Part shown: piece after piece, positions 1 through 8,343 of the stretch
How the letters are laid out: the number at the start of each line of letters is the position of its first letter
Numbering within the stretch: position 1 is the stretch's first letter
Assembly: GCA_036499825.1 (NCBI GenBank)
Contig: DASYCZ010000049.1
Span: 1 to 64,000 of the forward strand
Length of the DNA: 64,000 nt
Reading direction: 5' to 3'
Origin: Paradevosia sp036499825
GTDB taxonomy: Bacteria > Pseudomonadota > Alphaproteobacteria > Rhizobiales > Devosiaceae
Program-made: the position numbers and the translations under genes
The notes under the pieces: model-generated
What the model saw: only the letters and a program-made list of their open reading frames with translations
Told to the model about the DNA's origin: nothing
Database searches by the model: none

Positions 1-1538
1 TCAATTGCATTGCGAGCGGCGGCGTCGTCGGTGGCTGTATAGGTCATTTCGTCCTGCCCTTGAGGGGCCGGCTGGCGCAATCCGAGACCGACATTTGAGG
101 CTAGCCGCTTGAACAATGCACGAGCATTGCGGGGCTCTGGATCGTGTCTTTCTTCGCTCGCCAGTGTCTTCCGCGCAACAGCGGGCAGCTCCTCCGTACG
201 AGGCATGCGGCGGTCACCCTGCGGACGCTCAGCATGAGACGGTACGTAGACGCTGGGAATCGGTGCTTCGGCCGCGCGCACAGGCTCTTCGATATGGTCG
301 AGAGTCGAGCCGGGGATGTACGGCTCAACAGTGATTCCATCGTCCTGCTCGTATGTCGGATAGGTCGGCTCATGCTGGGTGATCGCCTCGGCCACAGCCT
401 GGCGGACATCCTGCTCGAACTGCTGCGCCGGCGCGTGTTGCGTATAAACCGGCTGCTGATACTGCGGCGCGGGCGCCGGGATCTGCTGCTGCTCGACCGG
501 GCGGCGCACCGAATTCGCGTTCAGCGGTGCGCGGGTGGTGTTGGCCTTCATCGGCTCGAGCGCCTGCACCATCGTGGCGTCGGTGCCGGTAGCGACGACG
601 GCCACGCGAATCGTACCCGTCATATCCGGATCGTAGGTCGCGCCGAGAATGATGTTGGCGTCTGAGTCGACCTCCTCGCGGATGCGGCTCGCGGCTTCGT
701 CAACTTCATAAAGGGTGAGGTCGGGACCGCCGGTGATCGAGATCAGCAGGCCACGCGCCCCCTGCATCGACACATCGTCGAGCAGCGGATTGGCGATCGC
801 AGCTTCTGCTGCGTGGCGGGCACGGTCGTCGCCTGAGGCCTCGCCGGTACCCATCATCGCTTTGCCCATGCCGCGCATCACGGCGCGCACGTCGGCGAAG
901 TCGAGATTGATCAGGCCTTCCTTGACCATCAGGTCGGTGATGCAGGCCACGCCGGAGAACAGCACCTGGTCAGCCATCGCGAAGGCGTCGGCGAAAGTGG
1001 TCTTCTCGTTGGCGACACGGAAGAGGTTCTGGTTCGGAATGACGATCAGCGTATCGACATGCCGGTGCAGCTCGTCGATCCCGTCCTCGGCAAGACGCGC
1101 ACGACGGTTGCCTTCGAACTGGAACGGCTTGGTGACCACACCGACGGTCAGGATACCCTGCTCGCGAGCAGCACGCGCCACGACGGGCGCGGCGCCAGTA
1201 CCGGTACCACCGCCCATGCCGGCAGTGATGAACACCATGTGCGAGCCCGACAGGTGATCGTTGATCTCGTCGTAGCTTTCCTCGGCGGCCGCACGACCCA
1301 CTTCCGGATGCGAACCGGCACCGAGACCTTCGGTGACACCGACGCCGAGCTGGATGATCCGGCTGGCCTTGCTCAGGGCAAGCGCCTGGGCGTCCGTATT
1401 GGCGACGACGAAATCGACGCCATCCAATCCGGAGTTAATCATATTGTTGACGGCATTGCCGCCCGCGCCGCCGCAGCCGAACACCGTGATGCGAGGCTTA
1501 AGTTCCTGAATATCCGGGATGGTGAGGTTGATTGGCAT
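1..1538 (-). CDS. ftsZ: Cell division protein FtsZ (3' end cut by window edge)
   Basis: FtsZ is the tubulin-like GTPase that polymerises at midcell and recruits the divisome. The reading frame starts MPINLTIPDIQELKPR and runs 512 codons to the left edge without a stop, so the C-terminus and its conserved FtsA-binding peptide lie outside the window. The GTP-binding G-box GGGTGTG is encoded near 1200-1225, and the synergy loop NLDFADVRAVM near 880-910. Beyond the core (left of about 600) the frame encodes a long Pro/Gln/Arg-rich linker, as is usual in Rhizobiales FtsZ. I chose ATG at 1538, preceded by a GGGG run; an in-frame ATG at 1550 would add four residues but has no ribosome binding site. 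Unlike in most relatives, ftsA is not directly upstream; three unrelated genes intervene. Identification is certain, the exact start less so. Confidence 0.97.
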   Translation of the reverse strand, partial: MPINLTIPDIQELKPRITVFGCGGAGGNAVNNMINSGLDGVDFVVANTDAQALALSKASRIIQLGVGVTEGLGAGSHPEVGRAAAEESYDEINDHLSGSHMVFITAGMGGGTGTGAAPVVARAAREQGILTVGVVTKPFQFEGNRRARLAEDGIDELHRHVDTLIVIPNQNLFRVANEKTTFADAFAMADQVLFSGVACITDLMVKEGLINLDFADVRAVMRGMGKAMMGTGEASGDDRARHAAEAAIANPLLDDVSMQGARGLLISITGGPDLTLYEVDEAASRIREEVDSDANIILGATYDPDMTGTIRVAVVATGTDATMVQALEPMKANTTRAPLNANSVRRPVEQQQIPAPAPQYQQPVYTQHAPAQQFEQDVRQAVAEAITQHEPTYPTYEQDDGITVEPYIPGSTLDHIEEPVRAAEAPIPSVYVPSHAERPQGDRRMPRTEELPAVARKTLASEERHDPEPRNARALFKRLASNVGLGLRQPAPQGQDEMTYTATDDAAARNAI

Positions 1539-1582
1539 GCGTGGCCCCATAGTGGCGTTTGCACAGATTTACGCGCCAATTC

Positions 1583-1598
1583 GTTAACCAGATGCTAA
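1583..1598 (-). promoter_or_regulatory. CtrA-like binding site upstream of ftsZ
   Basis: The minus strand reads TTAGCATCTGGTTAAC, which matches the CtrA consensus TTAA-N7-TTAAC with one mismatch in the first half. It lies 45 bp upstream of the ftsZ start. A second GTTAAC, inside the 12 bp palindrome TTCGTTAACGAA (1612-1623), sits 32 bp further upstream. CtrA is known to act on ftsZ in Caulobacter. Binding here is inferred from sequence only. Confidence 0.45.
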
Positions 1599-1702
1599 CA
1601 ACACCACCAATTTCGTTAACGAAGCCGCAATTTGCGACCTCGGAGCCCGAAGCATTAAGGATTTATTAGGCACGGACACACCGTTGCTGGCACCCCGCCC
1701 CG

Positions 1703-2920
1703 CTATGCTGCCTTCGACACCCGCGGTTTCCGGAGCTCTGTGGCGAACAGCATCAGCATGGCGACGCCGATCAGGCCTCCGATGGTAGCTGTCGCGTTCC
1801 AGCCACCCCAATGGTAGCTGGCGGCACCAATGGTCGATCCCACCGCTCCGCCCAGGAACGTAAACGTCATGTAGAGGGCATTCAGGCGTCCGCGGATTTC
1901 GGCCGGCAGCGAAAAGATGAGTCGCTGGCTCACGACCTGATTCCCCTGCACCGATGCGTCGAGAATGATGGTCAGCACCACGAGCACCGCCAGCGCGCCG
2001 CCCGCCTCGGCCCAGCTCGTGCCGTAAAAGCACAGGCCAAGCAGGGCCATCGAGCCGAACGTCGTCGCCTGGATCCAGCCGCGGTCGGCAAGCCGCCCGG
2101 CCAAAGGCGCTGCGAGAGCTCCGCCGGCCCCGGCCAGCGCAAAGAATGCGATACCCTGCTGGCTCAACCCGAATCGGTCGGCCAGCATCAGCGGCACCGC
2201 CGTCCAGAACATGTTGAAGGCGCCGAACATCAACGCCTGGTAGGCGGCCCGGCGTTGCAGCACCGGCGTGTTCCGCAACAGCCCGACCATCGAGACGAGA
2301 TTGCGCCCGTAATTCACGCCACCGGCCGGCTGATAGCGAGGCATCATGCGCCCGAGCAGGAGGCCGATGGCGATCATCACCACGGCGGACAGCCAGAACA
2401 CCGATCGCCAGCTGAGGGCCGCGGCAATGAACAGCGCCAAGGGCCGCGCCAGCATGATGCCGGTGAGCAGCCCGCTCATGACATTGCCCACAGTCCTGCC
2501 ACGCCGTTCCGGTGGCACCAGATGCACGACGAAGGGAATGAGAACCTGCGCGCCGGTCGAACAGACGCCGATGACGAACGAGGCGATGAAGAACACGATG
2601 GCCTGGTTCGAGGAGGCCGCCGCCACCAGCGCCAGCACCGTTCCGACAAGCAGGGTCAGCACCAGCCGTTTGTTCTCGACAAGATCGGCCAGCGACACCA
2701 GAAGCAGCAAGCCGAGCCCGTAGCCCACCTGCGTGGTGCTGACGACGGTGCCAGCGAGATCCGGCCGGATGCCGATCTCCGGCCCGATGGCCGCCAGCAG
2801 CGGCTGCGCGTAATAGAGGTTTGCAACCAGCGCCCCGGTCGCAATGCCCACTACAGAGAGCAAGGCCGGAGACGGCCCCTGCTCCGCGCCACCGGCTCCA
2901 TTTGCCGCGTGCTCAGCCAT
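1703..2920 (-). CDS. MFS transporter, 12-TM drug-efflux type
   Basis: Inner-membrane major facilitator superfamily transporter of 405 residues, with about twelve hydrophobic segments. The first segment carries NLYYAQPLL, a signature of the YgaY-like MFS subgroup. A loop between helices 2 and 3 and a second ADRGWIQ loop after helix 8 match the usual duplicated MFS design. A basic, PPERRGR-containing cytoplasmic loop follows helix 4. It is the last gene of a same-strand cassette (HxlR regulator, FMN reductase, transporter) between ftsA and ftsZ, 131 bp after the reductase. Given its neighbours, export of a toxic aromatic or electrophilic compound is plausible, but the substrate cannot be read from sequence. 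The family call is firm; the function is inferred. Confidence 0.85.
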   Translation of the reverse strand: MAEHAANGAGGAEQGPSPALLSVVGIATGALVANLYYAQPLLAAIGPEIGIRPDLAGTVVSTTQVGYGLGLLLLVSLADLVENKRLVLTLLVGTVLALVAAASSNQAIVFFIASFVIGVCSTGAQVLIPFVVHLVPPERRGRTVGNVMSGLLTGIMLARPLALFIAAALSWRSVFWLSAVVMIAIGLLLGRMMPRYQPAGGVNYGRNLVSMVGLLRNTPVLQRRAAYQALMFGAFNMFWTAVPLMLADRFGLSQQGIAFFALAGAGGALAAPLAGRLADRGWIQATTFGSMALLGLCFYGTSWAEAGGALAVLVVLTIILDASVQGNQVVSQRLIFSLPAEIRGRLNALYMTFTFLGGAVGSTIGAASYHWGGWNATATIGGLIGVAMLMLFATELRKPRVSKAA

Positions 2921-3051
2921 CGATATCCGCCATCATGGAAAAGAAGAAAGGGTACGAGGCCCGGACGATTCCTCCGGGCGCCGCATCCTATACAATCTTG
3001 CCTTCGCCACCACGAGCGGAATCGCCGCAGCGGATTACCGCTTACCGAGGG

Positions 3052-3648
3052 TTATGCGGCGGCTTGCCGGGCTTCCAAACGCGCACTCTTCAGCGCCTTC
3101 GACCACCAGACGAGATCATCGAGCATCGGCTTGGTGCTGTCGGCAAGGTATGGAAAATCGGCAAAGCTCTTGCCCTGGCGCGCAATGCCCAAATATTCGA
3201 CCATGCCGATTGCCACGACGTGCTTGAGCGTTGCGACCTGCAACTCGGCCAGGATGCCGCGCAGGTGTTCCACGGCGCGCGCAGCACCTGCCCCGCCATA
3301 ACCGATGAAGGTTGCGGGCTTACGGTTGAATTCAGGATAAGCATAGTCGAGTGCGTTCTTCAGCACCCCCGAAATGCTGTGATTGTATTCCGCCGTCACG
3401 AAAACGAACCCGTCGAGTTCGTCGAGCTTTTGCTGCCAGCGCTGCGCCACGTCGTTCTTCACGACACCGAACATCGGTGACATCGCCTCGTCGAAGAACG
3501 GCAGCGGATAGTCCCGGAGGTCGACAATCTCAAACTCAGCATCATGGCGCTGGCGAGCGAGATCGTAAAACCACTGTGTGGGCGTATCGGCAAAACGGGT
3601 CGGCCGCGTGGTGCCGATTATGATGCCGATCTTGGGCTTGCTGGTCAT
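3052..3648 (-). CDS. NADPH-dependent FMN reductase (azo/quinone reductase-like)
   Basis: Flavodoxin-fold oxidoreductase of 198 residues in the NADPH-dependent FMN reductase family. Near the N-terminus IGIIIGTTRPTR is the FMN phosphate-binding loop. At about residues 85-102 AEYNHSISGVLKNALDY is the family's second conserved flavin-contacting motif. Enzymes of this family reduce flavins, quinones, azo dyes or chromate. The ATG at 3648 is preceded by AAGG at 8 bases, and that ribosome binding site lies inside a 9+9 bp inverted repeat. Its neighbour upstream is an HxlR-family regulator, the same pairing as yodB/azoR1 and hypR/hypO in Bacillus, which supports a role in quinone or electrophile detoxification. 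The precise substrate is unknown. Confidence 0.88.
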   Translation of the reverse strand: MTSKPKIGIIIGTTRPTRFADTPTQWFYDLARQRHDAEFEIVDLRDYPLPFFDEAMSPMFGVVKNDVAQRWQQKLDELDGFVFVTAEYNHSISGVLKNALDYAYPEFNRKPATFIGYGGAGAARAVEHLRGILAELQVATLKHVVAIGMVEYLGIARQGKSFADFPYLADSTKPMLDDLVWWSKALKSARLEARQAAA

Positions 3649-3680
3649 GTCACTTACCTTGGTTACTAATCGTAAGTGAC
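3649..3680. promoter_or_regulatory. Inverted repeat, probable HxlR operator
   Basis: Perfect 9 bp inverted repeat GTCACTTAC (3649-3657) and GTAAGTGAC (3672-3680) with a 14 bp spacer, directly abutting the start codon of the FMN reductase and covering its ribosome binding site. A second, weaker pair GGTTAC/GTAACC overlaps it. HxlR-type dimers bind such spaced repeats, and the only nearby regulator is the HxlR gene at 3754-4140. The regulatory role is inferred. Confidence 0.6.
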
Positions 3681-3753
3681 GAAATAGGCGTAACCACCCT
3701 GAGCGAACAAGACGGCACTTTTTTCATCGCGGCGAACAAATTTGTTCGTTCGC

Positions 3754-4140
3754 TCAGGCACTCTCCGCCGCATCGAAAACACGGCGTGATTCCTCGATAT
3801 CCGCGAAATTCTCGAAACCCCAGCGGGCGAAATCCCGCAGGGCGCCGAGAAGACTGTCGCCGCGCTCGGTAAGCTCATATTCCACCCGCGGCGGAATCAC
3901 CGGATGAACTTCACGCCGAACCAGGCCATCCCGCTCGAGACGGCGCAATGTCAGCGTGAGCATGCGCTGGGAAATCCCGATGGCCTTGCCGATTTCAGAA
4001 AACCGCAACCGCCCGGCCTGGGAGATCTCCCCAAGGACGGGGCCGGTCCATTTGTCGCCCAGAAGGTAGAGCGTTTCCCACCCCGGGCGGCACGTCTCCG
4101 GCAGGTGATCCCCGGCGCGTTTGAATATCTGCTTGCTCAT
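3754..4140 (-). CDS. HxlR-family winged-helix transcriptional regulator
   Basis: DNA-binding protein of 128 residues with the HxlR (MarR-like winged helix) pattern: conserved Cys17 in ETCRPGWETLYLLGDKW, then the recognition region GISQRMLTLTLRRLERDGLVRREV and the wing sequence PPRVEYELTERG. In YodB, HypR and QorR the equivalent N-terminal cysteine senses quinones, diamide or hypochlorite; here that is inference from the conserved Cys. The gene starts 29 bp after ftsA stops, on the same strand, and is followed 105 bp later by the FMN reductase whose leader carries a matching inverted repeat. It probably represses the reductase and perhaps the transporter beyond it. Confidence 0.9.
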   Translation of the reverse strand: MSKQIFKRAGDHLPETCRPGWETLYLLGDKWTGPVLGEISQAGRLRFSEIGKAIGISQRMLTLTLRRLERDGLVRREVHPVIPPRVEYELTERGDSLLGALRDFARWGFENFADIEESRRVFDAAESA

Positions 4141-4169
4141 GAAGCTGACTTAGGAAGCCGGGCGGTCGG

Positions 4170-5483
4170 TTAAAAGCTGGTTTTCAGCCAATGACCCATG
4201 CGCGAAATGTAGCCGTCGGTGCCGGTAAGCTTATGCTGGCCACGCGGCTCCATATATTCCTGCGCGCAAACCTGCGGATAGAGCAGCAGGCCGGAGACGC
4301 AGGCGAAGCCGGCGCCCTTGGCCATTTCGGGCAGGCCCGCAATGCCCATGGGCCGTCCGCTACGCACGTTACGCGCCAGCACCCGCCGGGCCACCTCCGG
4401 CAAACCCGTCATCTCGCTTGCGCCACCCGTCAGCACGAAGCGGCGGCCGCAGAGATCCATCATGCCGGTCGCCTGCATGCGATCACGAATGGCGGTCAGG
4501 ATTTCCTCGATGCGTGGCCGCAGAATACGCGTCAACGCCGAGCGCGCCACCTGCCCCGGAGCCTCGTCATGGCTGGCGCCCACTGGCTGGATCGAGATCA
4601 TGTCGCGCTCATCCGCCTGGCCCGGCAGCACACTGCCGTAAAAGCACTTGAGACGCTCTGCATCCGCGACGCTGACCGAAAGCTGCCGCGCCAGGTCCAT
4701 GGTCAGGTGATGCCCGCCAATGGCGATGGCATCCGTGTAGACGACGTGGCCTTCCGCGAACACCGAAACAGTCGTCGTGGCGCCGCCAAAATCGATGCAC
4801 GCGACACCCAGTTGCGCCTCGTCATCGACCAGCGTCGACAGACCCGAGGCATAAGGCGTCGCCATCAACGCCTCGATCTGCAGATGGCAGCGGTTGAGCA
4901 CCAGCTCGATATTGCGCATCGCCAGCGTCTCGGCGCTGATCACCGCCACATCGATGGAAAGCTTCTCGCCCACCATGCCCTTGGGGTCACGGATGCCCTT
5001 CTGCCCGTCCAGCGCGTAACCGATGGGAAGCGCGTGCACGATCGAGCGTTCCGGCCGCACCGAGCGCTCATTGACGGCGCGCAGCACCCGCTGCAGATCC
5101 GTGCGCTCGACTTCCTGGCCGCCCAGCGACACAGCCGCCGAAAACGTCTCCGAGCCCAAACGCCCGGCAGTGACGTTGACGATAACCGACTGTACCGTCA
5201 GTCCCGCGGCGCGTTCTGCCATGCCGACCACCGAGCGGATCGCCTGCTCGGCCTGTTCGATATCCGTGATGACGCCGCTCTTGACGCCGGCGGACGGACC
5301 ATAACCAAAGCCGATGACCTCGGCCGCATGGGTCCGTCCCTTCAGCGACCTGCCTTCGGCCCGCGGCACCAGCCGCGCGATGACGCAGCAGATCTTGGTC
5401 GAGCCGATGTCGAGCACTGCCACCAGCGTCGTCCGGCCCGGCTGAACCGGCTTGAGCCGCGCGGTCATGGCATCCGTGATCAT
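4170..5483 (-). CDS. ftsA: Cell division protein FtsA
   Basis: Actin-like ATPase of 437 residues that tethers FtsZ filaments to the membrane and recruits later division proteins. The phosphate-1 motif DIGSTK lies at residues 25-30, the phosphate-2 region IDFGGATTTVSVF near 230, and the adenosine motif VLTGGASEMTGL near 355. The C-terminus MGHWLKTSF is the usual amphipathic membrane-targeting helix. The ATG at 5483 has GGGGA 8 bases upstream and follows the ftsQ stop by three bases, so the two are coupled. In most Alphaproteobacteria ftsZ follows directly; here the next same-strand gene is an HxlR regulator. Confidence 0.98.
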   Translation of the reverse strand: MITDAMTARLKPVQPGRTTLVAVLDIGSTKICCVIARLVPRAEGRSLKGRTHAAEVIGFGYGPSAGVKSGVITDIEQAEQAIRSVVGMAERAAGLTVQSVIVNVTAGRLGSETFSAAVSLGGQEVERTDLQRVLRAVNERSVRPERSIVHALPIGYALDGQKGIRDPKGMVGEKLSIDVAVISAETLAMRNIELVLNRCHLQIEALMATPYASGLSTLVDDEAQLGVACIDFGGATTTVSVFAEGHVVYTDAIAIGGHHLTMDLARQLSVSVADAERLKCFYGSVLPGQADERDMISIQPVGASHDEAPGQVARSALTRILRPRIEEILTAIRDRMQATGMMDLCGRRFVLTGGASEMTGLPEVARRVLARNVRSGRPMGIAGLPEMAKGAGFACVSGLLLYPQVCAQEYMEPRGQHKLTGTDGYISRMGHWLKTSF

Positions 5484-5486
5484 AGG

Positions 5487-6455
5487 CTAGTCCCCTGAGG
5501 CTTCCGACGGCGTCTCGTAATCCGAGTCGACGTTCAGATGTATTTTTGGCGCCGCCTTGGCCCGCGCCTTGGCTTCCGCGATAATCTGCTTCTGCGCATC
5601 CTTGGATGGCGTTACCGCCACCATGTTGGGAACGCGCAGGTCGATCAGCGTCACATCGCGATCGAGCAGCGTGTAGTCGCGCTGATAGGTGTCGAGCCGG
5701 TCCAGCGCCTGCGCCACCCCCTGCTCCGGCAACTGCACGCGCAGGCCCGTGTCGTAGATCATGTCCCAGCGCCGGTCGCCGATGCGCGACAGCGCCGCCA
5801 GGTGCGCCTTGAGGTCGTCGTGCCGCTCCATGGCCTTGATCATGATCATGGCATCGTCCGCCGCGCCATCGCCGATCACGAGCGGCAGGTCGCCATAGTC
5901 GCCCTTGTCCTCGCCGATCTGCTCGCCGGCGGCATCGACCACGAAGGTCACGCCATCGACGCGCCAGCGCGCCACGGGCACCTTTTCGGTAATGGCGATG
6001 ACCACCCGCCCCGGATAAATCTTGCGGATCGTGACGCTCTGCACCGCCGGCAACGCCTCGATACGCGCCCGCGCCGCTTCGGCGTCGAAATTCACCGTGG
6101 AAGTCTTCGGATCGATGCCGAGCGCCGCGATCACGTCGGCCTCCTGCGTCAGCGTCTGGCCGGTAATTTCGATGGCGCCGACGCCGAACCCCGCATGTGC
6201 GAATTCGCCCTGGACGATTTCCGACAACGTATCGATGCCGGTAAAAATCGTGCTGCGCACTTCGTAGAGGCCAATGACGACGACGCAGACGACCGCCGCC
6301 AGCAGCAGCCGGATAATGCCGGTCTTGTGCAGCACCCAGATATGGCTGGCCGAGATCATCGCCCGGCGGCGATGCCGGCGGACCGGTACAGGCAGCCGGC
6401 GCGGATCGACTACCACCGCATGGGCAGTCATCACACTGGGCTTTACCTGTTGCAA
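5487..6455 (-). CDS. ftsQ: Cell division protein FtsQ
   Basis: Bitopic inner-membrane divisome protein that joins FtsB/FtsL to the rest of the divisome. It has an Arg-rich cytoplasmic N-terminus, one membrane helix at about residues 47-64, a POTRA domain from about 78 and a periplasmic FtsQ domain ending in an Ala/Lys-rich tail. Two starts are possible. TTG at 6455 has a strong GGAGG 7 bases upstream, located inside the last codons of ddl and overlapping the ddl stop, which favours translational coupling. ATG at 6431 has a poorer site. I used TTG. Confidence 0.95.
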   Translation of the reverse strand: MQQVKPSVMTAHAVVVDPRRLPVPVRRHRRRAMISASHIWVLHKTGIIRLLLAAVVCVVVIGLYEVRSTIFTGIDTLSEIVQGEFAHAGFGVGAIEITGQTLTQEADVIAALGIDPKTSTVNFDAEAARARIEALPAVQSVTIRKIYPGRVVIAITEKVPVARWRVDGVTFVVDAAGEQIGEDKGDYGDLPLVIGDGAADDAMIMIKAMERHDDLKAHLAALSRIGDRRWDMIYDTGLRVQLPEQGVAQALDRLDTYQRDYTLLDRDVTLIDLRVPNMVAVTPSKDAQKQIIAEAKARAKAAPKIHLNVDSDYETPSEASGD

Positions 6456-7369
6456 CTCGCGTCCTCCACCATCCAGGCGACCAGGTCTTCAAACGAATGA
6501 CCGGCATATGCCGCCTGTTCGGGGACCAGTGACGTCTCCGTCATGCCTGGTTGAGTGTTGATCTCCAGGCAGACGAGCTCACCGTCTTCACCAGCCTGGT
6601 CGTTGTAGCGGAAGTCAGTCCGCGTCACGCCCCGGCAGCCGAGCACAGCATGCGCCTTGAGGCTCATTTTCTGCACTTTGTCGTAAATTTTCGATGAAAT
6701 CTCCGCAGGAACGGTGTGGACCGATCCACCTTTCGCGTACTTGGCCTCATAATTGTAGAAACTGAGGTCGGTTTTGATCTCGGTAACGCCCAACGCGACA
6801 TCGCCCATGACGGCGCAGGTCAACTCGCGGCCGGGAATGTACCGCTCGACCATGATCTCCTCGCCGCCGTTCCAGTCCTCGCGAAGGATCTCCTGCGGCG
6901 GATGGCTCTGGTCGCCCTTGACGATAAAGACGCCAAAGCTGGAGCCGTCGGCAACCGGCTTGATCACATAGGGCGGCGCCATCACATGGGCGCGCGCCAC
7001 CTCGGCGCGATCCATGATCAGATGGTCGGTCACCGGAATGCCGGCGGCCTTGAACATGATCTTGGCCTGGTGCTTGTCCATAGCCAGGGCCGATGCCAGC
7101 ACGCCGGAATGCGTATAGGGCAGTTCCATCAGCTCGAGCAGACCCTGGATCATGCCGCTTTCACCGAACGTGCCATGCAGGGCGTTGAAAACCGCATCCG
7201 GCTTCAGCGCGGCCAGCACCTGCGCGATATCGCGTGCGACGTCGATCTCGGTGACCTGATAGCCGGCGCGCCTCAGCGCCGCGGCGCAGGCGGTTCCAGA
7301 ACTGAGCGACACCGGCCGCTCGTTCGACCACCCGCCCATGAGCACGGCAACATGCTTGGTCATCGTCAC
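6443..7369 (-). CDS. ddl: D-alanine--D-alanine ligase
   Basis: ATP-grasp ligase that joins two D-alanines for the peptidoglycan stem peptide; cytoplasmic, 308 residues, normal for DdlB. Visible motifs are GGWSNERPVSLSSG at the N-terminus (D-Ala site), KPVADGSSFGV in the central domain, the omega-loop region around YNYEAKYAKGG, and the Mg-binding CLEINTQPGMTETSLVPEQA near the C-terminus. GTG at 7369 overlaps the murB stop as GTGA; ATG at 7363, six bases on and with AGG at a better distance, may be the true initiator. Its 3' end contains the ribosome binding site of ftsQ. Confidence 0.97.
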   Translation of the reverse strand: MTMTKHVAVLMGGWSNERPVSLSSGTACAAALRRAGYQVTEIDVARDIAQVLAALKPDAVFNALHGTFGESGMIQGLLELMELPYTHSGVLASALAMDKHQAKIMFKAAGIPVTDHLIMDRAEVARAHVMAPPYVIKPVADGSSFGVFIVKGDQSHPPQEILREDWNGGEEIMVERYIPGRELTCAVMGDVALGVTEIKTDLSFYNYEAKYAKGGSVHTVPAEISSKIYDKVQKMSLKAHAVLGCRGVTRTDFRYNDQAGEDGELVCLEINTQPGMTETSLVPEQAAYAGHSFEDLVAWMVEDASCNR

Positions 7370-8343
7370 ACCTGCCCCATGAACACGTCACCGTCGAGGA
7401 ACTCGCGCACCGTCTGTCCCGGCAGGAAGTGTCCCATGCGGCGAATTTCCCACCGCAATTCGATGCCCGACTTGGCCCGTACGCGATTGCGCACGGTTTC
7501 CCCCAGTGTCTCGATGTCGAGCGAACTGGCCTTGTCGAGATTGAGCAGGAAATTGCAGTGCTTTTCGGAAACCTGGGCATCGTTGATGGTAAGCCCGCGG
7601 CACCCGGCTTCATCGATCAGCTTCCAGCTCGAATGCCCCTCGGGATTTTTGAACGTCGATCCTCCGGTCCGCGCCTTGGTCGGCTGGGAGCTTTCCCGCG
7701 TCTCGGTGATCTCGCGCATGCGTCCCAGGATATCCTCGGAATCCCCCGCGAAACCCTGATAGATCGCCGAGGTGAATACGGCGCCGCGCGGACCGTTCGA
7801 CTTGCGGTAGAGATAACCCATATCCGCATTGGTCAACGTGACGATCTCGCCTTCGCGCGTCACGGCTCGCAATTCCACCATGCGATTGCGCGTCTCGGTG
7901 CCGTAGCATCCGGCGTTCATGTAGAGCGCGCCGCCGATACCGCCCGGAATGCCGCGATAAAAAGTCAGCCCGTCGATACCGGCCTCGGCCGCCGCGGTGG
8001 CAACTTTCACATCGGGCAGCGCTGTGCCCACCCGCAGGCGATGCTCGTCGAGGATTTCGACACTGCCGAAGCCCTTCGCCGACAGCCTGATGACGACGCC
8101 GTCGAGCCCGCCATCGCGGATCAGCAGGTTCGAGCCCAAACCGATGACGGTGACCTTGATCTCCGCCGGCAGGTTCTCGAGAAAGAACGCCAGATCGGCC
8201 TCGTCCGCCGGCTGGAAGAAAAGCTGTGCCGGCCCGCCTACGCGGAACCAGGTGATTTCGGAAAGCAGCTGATTGGCGATGAGCCTGCCACGGACTTGAG
8301 ATATCCAGGGCTCGAGGCTCGGCAACAGATCCGGATAGTTCAC
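7366..8343 (-). CDS. murB: UDP-N-acetylenolpyruvoylglucosamine reductase MurB
   Basis: FAD enzyme that reduces enolpyruvyl-UDP-GlcNAc to UDP-MurNAc with NADPH. Visible motifs are WFRVGGPAQLFF, GLGSNLLIRDGG and PGGIGGALYMNAGCYG of the FAD domain, and GGSTFKNPEG, which holds the catalytic Ser, in the substrate domain; the late Glu lies in SEKHCNFLLN. The start is GTG at 8343, in a GTGA overlap with murC and with AAGGAGG 7 bases upstream; this gives 325 residues, the usual size. A longer frame reaching 8400 overlaps murC and lacks support. Confidence 0.97.
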   Translation of the reverse strand: MNYPDLLPSLEPWISQVRGRLIANQLLSEITWFRVGGPAQLFFQPADEADLAFFLENLPAEIKVTVIGLGSNLLIRDGGLDGVVIRLSAKGFGSVEILDEHRLRVGTALPDVKVATAAAEAGIDGLTFYRGIPGGIGGALYMNAGCYGTETRNRMVELRAVTREGEIVTLTNADMGYLYRKSNGPRGAVFTSAIYQGFAGDSEDILGRMREITETRESSQPTKARTGGSTFKNPEGHSSWKLIDEAGCRGLTINDAQVSEKHCNFLLNLDKASSLDIETLGETVRNRVRAKSGIELRWEIRRMGHFLPGQTVREFLDGDVFMGQV

